From positions 1 to 8,118 of the forward strand of contig JAXHTH010000220.1 of assembly GCA_034211115.1 (NCBI GenBank): a DNA stretch of 8,118 nt. The letters are read 5' to 3'. Under the pieces are notes generated by a model. The model made no database searches and was not told the origin of the DNA. It was given only the letters and a program-made list of their open reading frames with translations. Position 1 is the stretch's first letter. Every line of letters starts with the position of its first letter. A program made the position numbers and the translations under genes. The stretch comes from JAXHTH01 sp034211115. GTDB lineage: Bacteria; Planctomycetota; Phycisphaerae; Phycisphaerales; SM1A02. This document shows positions 5,073 to 8,118 of this stretch, one piece after another.

Positions 5073-6452
5073 TTGACTTCCGCCAGTCCATCCTCGTTGC
5101 CGGACGCCGCCATCGAAGAGATCTTCGACACGGGCAAGACCTTCGAGGACTTCTCGCTCAAGGAACCGCTGCTCCGCGCCGTCGAGCACCAGGGCTACCA
5201 GCACCCGACGCACGTGCAGGCCGAGCTCATCCCGATCGTGCTGGCCGGGAAGGACATCCTCGGCCAGTCCAAGACGGGCACGGGCAAGACGGCCGCGTTC
5301 GCCCTGCCCATCCTCGAGAAGGTGGAGGAAGAACCTCCCTTCGCCGCCCTCATCCTCACCCCCACGCGGGAGCTGGCCATCCAGGTCGCGCACGAGTTCC
5401 GGCACCTGGGCCAGTACCTGGACCTGAAGATCGCGGCCGTGTACGGCGGGCAGCGCATCCGCAACCAGCTTCCCAAGCTCCAGAAGGAGCCGCAGATCGT
5501 GGTGGGCACGCCCGGGCGGGTGATGGATTTCCACCGCCGCGGCGTGCTGCCCTACGACAACATCCGCTTCGCCGTCCTCGACGAGGTCGATCGGATGCTG
5601 GACATCGGTTTCCGGGACGACATCCGCCAGATCCTCGGGGCGATCCGCCACGAACACCAGACGATCTTCGTCTCGGCGACGATCTCCGCGGAAATCGAGC
5701 GGCTGGCGCGGCAGTATCTCAACGACCCGGAGAAGCTCGTGCTCACCGCGGGCAGCCTCACCGTCGCCCAGGTCGATCAGTATTCCTTCTCCGTCGAGCC
5801 GTGGGACAAGAATCGCCTGCTCGTGCATCTTCTCAAGCACGAGGCGCCGGCGCTGACGCTCGTCTTCTGCCGCACCAAGAGCACGGTCGATGCGCTGACG
5901 GAGTATCTGAAGCGCAAGGACATCGACGCGTGGGCGATTCACGGCGACATGTACCAGGGCAAGCGGAACCGGGTGATGTCCAAGTTCCGCAGCGGTGAGC
6001 TGAAGGTGCTGGTGGCCTCGGATCTCGCCGCCCGCGGGCTGGACGTGGAAGGCATCAGCCACGTGATCAACTACGACCTGCCGGAGGATCCGGAGGTCTA
6101 CGTGCATCGCATCGGGCGGACGGCGCGCACGGGGCACAAGGGCGTGGCGTGGTCGTTCGTCGCTCCCGGACAGGGGGGGATGATGGACAACATCGAGAAG
6201 CTGACCAACGTCGAGATCAAGGCGGCGGAGTACGCCGATTTCCAGCCCGGGCCGGTGCCGAAGGAAATCCTCGCCCGGCGCGAGGAGGAGGAGGAGCGCG
6301 AGCAGTCGGTGCGGGTCGATCAGAGCCGCGTCCCCCTCGCCCCGCCCGATCCGGAGGAGGCGACCGATCCCATCAAGTTCCCCGGCGGCGTGGTCCCCAG
6401 CGCCCTGCCCGCCAAGCGCATGGGCGGACGGCTGCGCTCCCGCCGGCGCTGA
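5073..6452 (+). CDS. DEAD-box ATP-dependent RNA helicase
   Basis: A superfamily 2 helicase that unwinds short RNA duplexes using ATP, probably in ribosome assembly or mRNA decay. From the TTG start the product has 459 residues. Motifs in order: Q motif (F24 to Q49), motif I SKTGTGKT (66-73), Ia PTREL (97-101), Ib TPGR (146-149), motif II DEVD (170-173), III SAT (201-203), IV LVFCRT (263-268), V ASDLAARGLDV (315-325), VI HRIGRTART (345-353). Motif II is DEVD instead of DEAD; both acidic residues for Mg and hydrolysis are kept. The C-terminal tail has an acidic run (404-410) followed by a basic end (GGRLRSRRR). The start is uncertain: the frame is open upstream to TTG 4938 and ATG 4965, but that stretch is Pro/Arg/Ser-rich and lacks a Shine-Dalgarno. 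psuG follows after 12 bp. The sequence does not decide between RhlE, RhlB and CsdA types, so no symbol is given. Confidence 0.94.
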   Translation: MTSASPSSLPDAAIEEIFDTGKTFEDFSLKEPLLRAVEHQGYQHPTHVQAELIPIVLAGKDILGQSKTGTGKTAAFALPILEKVEEEPPFAALILTPTRELAIQVAHEFRHLGQYLDLKIAAVYGGQRIRNQLPKLQKEPQIVVGTPGRVMDFHRRGVLPYDNIRFAVLDEVDRMLDIGFRDDIRQILGAIRHEHQTIFVSATISAEIERLARQYLNDPEKLVLTAGSLTVAQVDQYSFSVEPWDKNRLLVHLLKHEAPALTLVFCRTKSTVDALTEYLKRKDIDAWAIHGDMYQGKRNRVMSKFRSGELKVLVASDLAARGLDVEGISHVINYDLPEDPEVYVHRIGRTARTGHKGVAWSFVAPGQGGMMDNIEKLTNVEIKAAEYADFQPGPVPKEILARREEEEEREQSVRVDQSRVPLAPPDPEEATDPIKFPGGVVPSALPAKRMGGRLRSRRR

Positions 6453-6454
6453 GG
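6451..6454 (+). promoter_or_regulatory. Shine-Dalgarno of psuG overlapping the helicase stop
   Basis: GAGG overlaps the helicase TGA and lies 10 nt before the psuG GTG, consistent with translation from a shared mRNA. Confidence 0.4.
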
Positions 6455-6464
6455 CAACCGCGCT

Positions 6465-7451
6465 GTGCACGACGTCGCGGTCCATCCGGAAGTCGACGAA
6501 GCCCTGCGGGCCGGCCGACCGGTGGTGGCGCTGGAGACGGCCCTGCTCACGCACGGCCTGCCGCGCGCGCCGCTCGCCGGGTTTTCCGACCGCGACCCGG
6601 GCGGCGGGGCCGGCTGGGATCGCGCCGCGCCGGTCAACCTCGAGGCGGCACGCGCGATGGGCCGCGTCGTGCGGGCGGGCGGCGCCGTCCCCGCCCCGAT
6701 CGGCGTCCTGAAGGGACGCCTCCACCTGGGCCTCGACGACGAAGCGCTCGCCCATCTCGCCGCGGACACCGCGGCGCGCAAGACCTCGATCGCCGGCCTC
6801 GCGCACGCGATCGCCTCCGGCCACTCGGCCGGGACGACGGTCTCGGCGACGCTGGCCGCCTGCATGCTCCCGAAGGCGGGGGCGATCCGCGTCTTCGCCA
6901 CGGGCGGGATCGGCGGCGTGCACCGGGCCTGGACCCGGCGGCCCGACATCTCCGCCGACCTGCGGCAGCTCGCCCGGACACCCGTGTGCGTCGTCTGCGC
7001 GGGGGGCAAGTCGGTTCTCGATCTGCCCGCGACGGTCGAGGCGCTGGAAGGCCTGGGCGTGCCCGTGGTGGGCTACCGCACCGATCGGTTCCCCCGCTTC
7101 CACGCGGCGGGCGATGATCGTCTCCGCACGCCGCAGCGCCTGGACGACCCGGCCGCGGTGGCGCGGATGTGCCGGCAACAGTGGGACGAGCTGGGTCAGG
7201 AAACGGGCGTGCTGCTCGCCAACCCCATTGCGGAAGCGTTCGCGCTGGACGGTGAGGAACTGGAGGAGGCGGCGCGGCAGGCGGAACGGATTGCCGACCA
7301 TCGCGGCGTGATCGGCGCTGATCGCACGCCCTTTCTGCTCGAGCAACTGACCCGCCTCACCGGCGGGCGCAGCCTGCTGGCGAACCTCGCGCTGCTGGTG
7401 AACAACGCGAAGGTGGCGGCGGTGGTGGCCTCGGCGCTGGCCCGTGGCTGA
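6465..7451 (+). CDS. psuG: Pseudouridine-5'-phosphate glycosidase
   Basis: PsuG cleaves the C-glycosidic bond of pseudouridine 5'-phosphate, giving uracil and ribose 5-phosphate; it salvages pseudouridine from RNA turnover. The 328-residue product matches along its whole length: ALETALLTHGLP (22-33, Glu24 equivalent to E. coli Glu31), GAVPAPIGVLKG (73-84), RKTSIAGLAHA (105-115, Lys106), GTTVSATL (123-130), RVFATGGIGGVHR (142-154), PDISADL (160-166, metal ligand Asp165), VVCAGGKSVLDL (176-187, Schiff-base Lys182), GVPVVGYRT (198-206), LLANPIAEAFA (250-260) and TPFLLEQLTRLTGG (288-301). Residue assignments rest on alignment from memory with the E. coli enzyme. About 21 extra residues (34-57, Gly/Asp/Arg-rich) follow the HGLP motif. 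The start is GTG 12 bp after the helicase stop, implying an operon. The usual kinase partner psuK is not next to it. Confidence 0.95.
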   Translation: MHDVAVHPEVDEALRAGRPVVALETALLTHGLPRAPLAGFSDRDPGGGAGWDRAAPVNLEAARAMGRVVRAGGAVPAPIGVLKGRLHLGLDDEALAHLAADTAARKTSIAGLAHAIASGHSAGTTVSATLAACMLPKAGAIRVFATGGIGGVHRAWTRRPDISADLRQLARTPVCVVCAGGKSVLDLPATVEALEGLGVPVVGYRTDRFPRFHAAGDDRLRTPQRLDDPAAVARMCRQQWDELGQETGVLLANPIAEAFALDGEELEEAARQAERIADHRGVIGADRTPFLLEQLTRLTGGRSLLANLALLVNNAKVAAVVASALARG

Positions 7452-7473
7452 TCCACGCACCTCGATGAAAGGA

Positions 7474-7515
7474 GCGGCCGGGACCGCGCCGCTTCGTCGT
7501 CCCCCCGCCGGCCGC
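7474..7515. repeat. 8-bp inverted repeat between psuG and the rho promoter
   Basis: GCGGCCGG (7474-7481) and CCGGCCGC (7508-7515) form perfect arms around a 26-base loop. The right arm ends one base before the -35 hexamer of the rho promoter. There is no T-run, so it is a poor terminator; it could be a weak psuG terminator helped by Rho, or a binding site. In GC-rich DNA, chance is also possible. Confidence 0.3.
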
Positions 7516-7516
7516 C

Positions 7517-7545
7517 TTGACAGCCCCTCCTCGACCTGCTTTACT
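7517..7545 (+). promoter_or_regulatory. Sigma-70-type promoter of rho
   Basis: TTGACA (7517-7522) is a perfect -35; the spacer is exactly 17 bp; TTTACT (7540-7545) matches the -10 at 4 of 6 positions. The expected start point is near 7552, leaving a leader of about 130 nt before the rho ATG. This is the best promoter in the window. Confidence 0.65.
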
Positions 7546-7616
7546 CCCCTGCGGAGGGCGAGCCGGATTCCGCCCGGTTGGCCCGCGGATTTCAGACGCA
7601 TCCTGGTGTTGCACGA

Positions 7617-7659
7617 GCGCCGGCCTCGGCCGAGGGCGCCGATTCAGTGCCTGCGGCAC
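7617..7659 (+). promoter_or_regulatory. Tandem hairpins in the rho leader
   Basis: Two stems lie between the predicted start point and the rho ATG. The first pairs GCGC + CCTC (7617-7620, 7624-7627) with GAGG + GCGC (7632-7639) around loop GGCC with a 3-base bulge. The second is GTGCC-TGC-GGCAC (7647-7659). rho leaders are commonly used for autoregulation by premature termination; whether these hairpins take part is inference. Confidence 0.33.
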
Positions 7660-7683
7660 GGATGCGGCGAGCGTTGATCGATT

Positions 7684-8118
7684 ATGACTACGCTGACGGG
7701 GATCCTCGAGCTGCCCAAGGGCGCCGAGGGTCGCATCAGACAACTTGACGATCGCCTGATCGAGAACAAGGACGATCCCTTCGTCCCCCAGGATCTCGCC
7801 CAGCGCTATCCACTGCGCCCGGGCCAGCAGTTGACGGTCAACGTGATCGAGAAGAAATCCCGCCGCCGCCGCGGGCGCGGCGCGCGCCCCGCCCGCCCGC
7901 TCGTCAACGAAGTGCTCGAGATCGAAGGCCTGGCGCCCGACACGTACGCCGATCGCAAGCCGTTCGAAGAGCTGACCGCGGTCGATCCGGCGCCGCGGAT
8001 CACGCTGGAGCATCCGGGCTGCCCGGCCGCGTGCCGGCTCATCGATCTGTTCTGCCCCATCGGCTACGGCACGCGGGGGCTGATCGTCTCCCCGCCCAAG
8101 GCGGGAAAAACCATCCTT
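7684..8118 (+). CDS. rho: Transcription termination factor Rho, 3'-truncated by the window edge
   Basis: Rho is the hexameric RNA-dependent ATPase that ends transcription. The 145 visible residues cover the RNA-binding region and the beginning of the ATPase. GILELPKG (6-13) starts the cold-shock-like domain, PFVPQDLAQRYPLRPGQQL (32-50) matches its second half, FEELTAVDP (94-102) and CRLIDLFCPIGYGTRGLIV (117-135) lead into the P-loop SPPKAGKT (136-143), where the window ends. The ATG is well placed: an in-frame TGA lies three codons upstream. Compared with E. coli the P-loop comes about 42 residues early, so the N-terminal helical Rho_N domain is missing. The aromatic RNP1 segment (GFGFLR in E. 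coli) reads AEGRIRQ here. A basic run KKSRRRRGRGAR (57-68) sits in the domain. His110, Cys113, Cys117 and Cys124 cluster before the ATPase. A strong promoter lies upstream, so rho is probably separately transcribed. The Shine-Dalgarno is weak. Confidence 0.9.
   Translation, partial: MTTLTGILELPKGAEGRIRQLDDRLIENKDDPFVPQDLAQRYPLRPGQQLTVNVIEKKSRRRRGRGARPARPLVNEVLEIEGLAPDTYADRKPFEELTAVDPAPRITLEHPGCPAACRLIDLFCPIGYGTRGLIVSPPKAGKTIL

Noticed and set aside
5064..7601. Minus-strand open frame of 845 codons across the helicase and psuG genes
   Set aside because: It is antisense to two genes with full sets of family motifs on the plus strand, its product is His/Arg/Gly/Asp-rich without recognisable domains, and long antisense frames are expected in such GC-rich coding DNA.
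7444..7677. Plus-strand 77-codon open frame overlapping the psuG end and the rho promoter
   Set aside because: It spans a consensus-like promoter and leader, is Arg/Pro-rich and has no ribosome-binding site.

Overview
The window is very GC-rich bacterial chromosome. Gene content and sequence style point to the Planctomycetota, most likely the Phycisphaerae. The evidence is a long open N-terminal extension and a planctomycete-like central loop in ribosomal protein S9, a large multi-HTH protein with degenerate sigma-70 regions of a kind I associate with that group, and a divergent short Rho. The placement is inference from remembered family features, not from a search. Almost everything is housekeeping chromosome. 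I see no prophage, transposon, CRISPR array, tRNA or rRNA, and no defence island.

Layout. (1) Positions 2-454 (+) hold the 3' part of rpsI (S9), followed by a textbook intrinsic terminator at 492-524. (2) A minus-strand block runs leftward: alr (alanine racemase, 4890-3625), a 397-bp noncoding gap, mqnA (chorismate dehydratase of the futalosine menaquinone route, 3227-2358), and 9 bp further on a 596-residue sigma-70-like/multi-HTH protein (2348-558). This block converges on rpsI. (3) Divergent from alr, a plus-strand pair encodes a DEAD-box RNA helicase (probable TTG start at 5073, stop 6452) and, 12 bp later, psuG (pseudouridine-5'-phosphate glycosidase, GTG start at 6465). (4) A 232-bp gap with a strong consensus-like promoter (TTGACA, 17 bp, TTTACT) and leader hairpins precedes rho (7684 to the window end, 3' truncated).

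Functional links. The helicase and psuG are probably co-transcribed and both concern RNA: one remodels structured RNA, the other breaks down the modified nucleotide released when RNA decays. mqnA and the sigma-like gene are tightly spaced and probably share a transcript, so a regulator-like protein may be co-expressed with the first committed step of menaquinone synthesis. Rho, S9 and Alr are core functions.

The most interesting items are the sigma-like protein, which keeps recognisable region 2 and region 4 fragments but lacks the acidic core-binding signature and carries three extra HTH segments; a long interrupted inverted repeat ending in a T-run between alr and mqnA, which is either an alr terminator or a structured leader RNA; and a Rho that lacks the N-terminal helical domain and the usual RNP1 aromatic residues.
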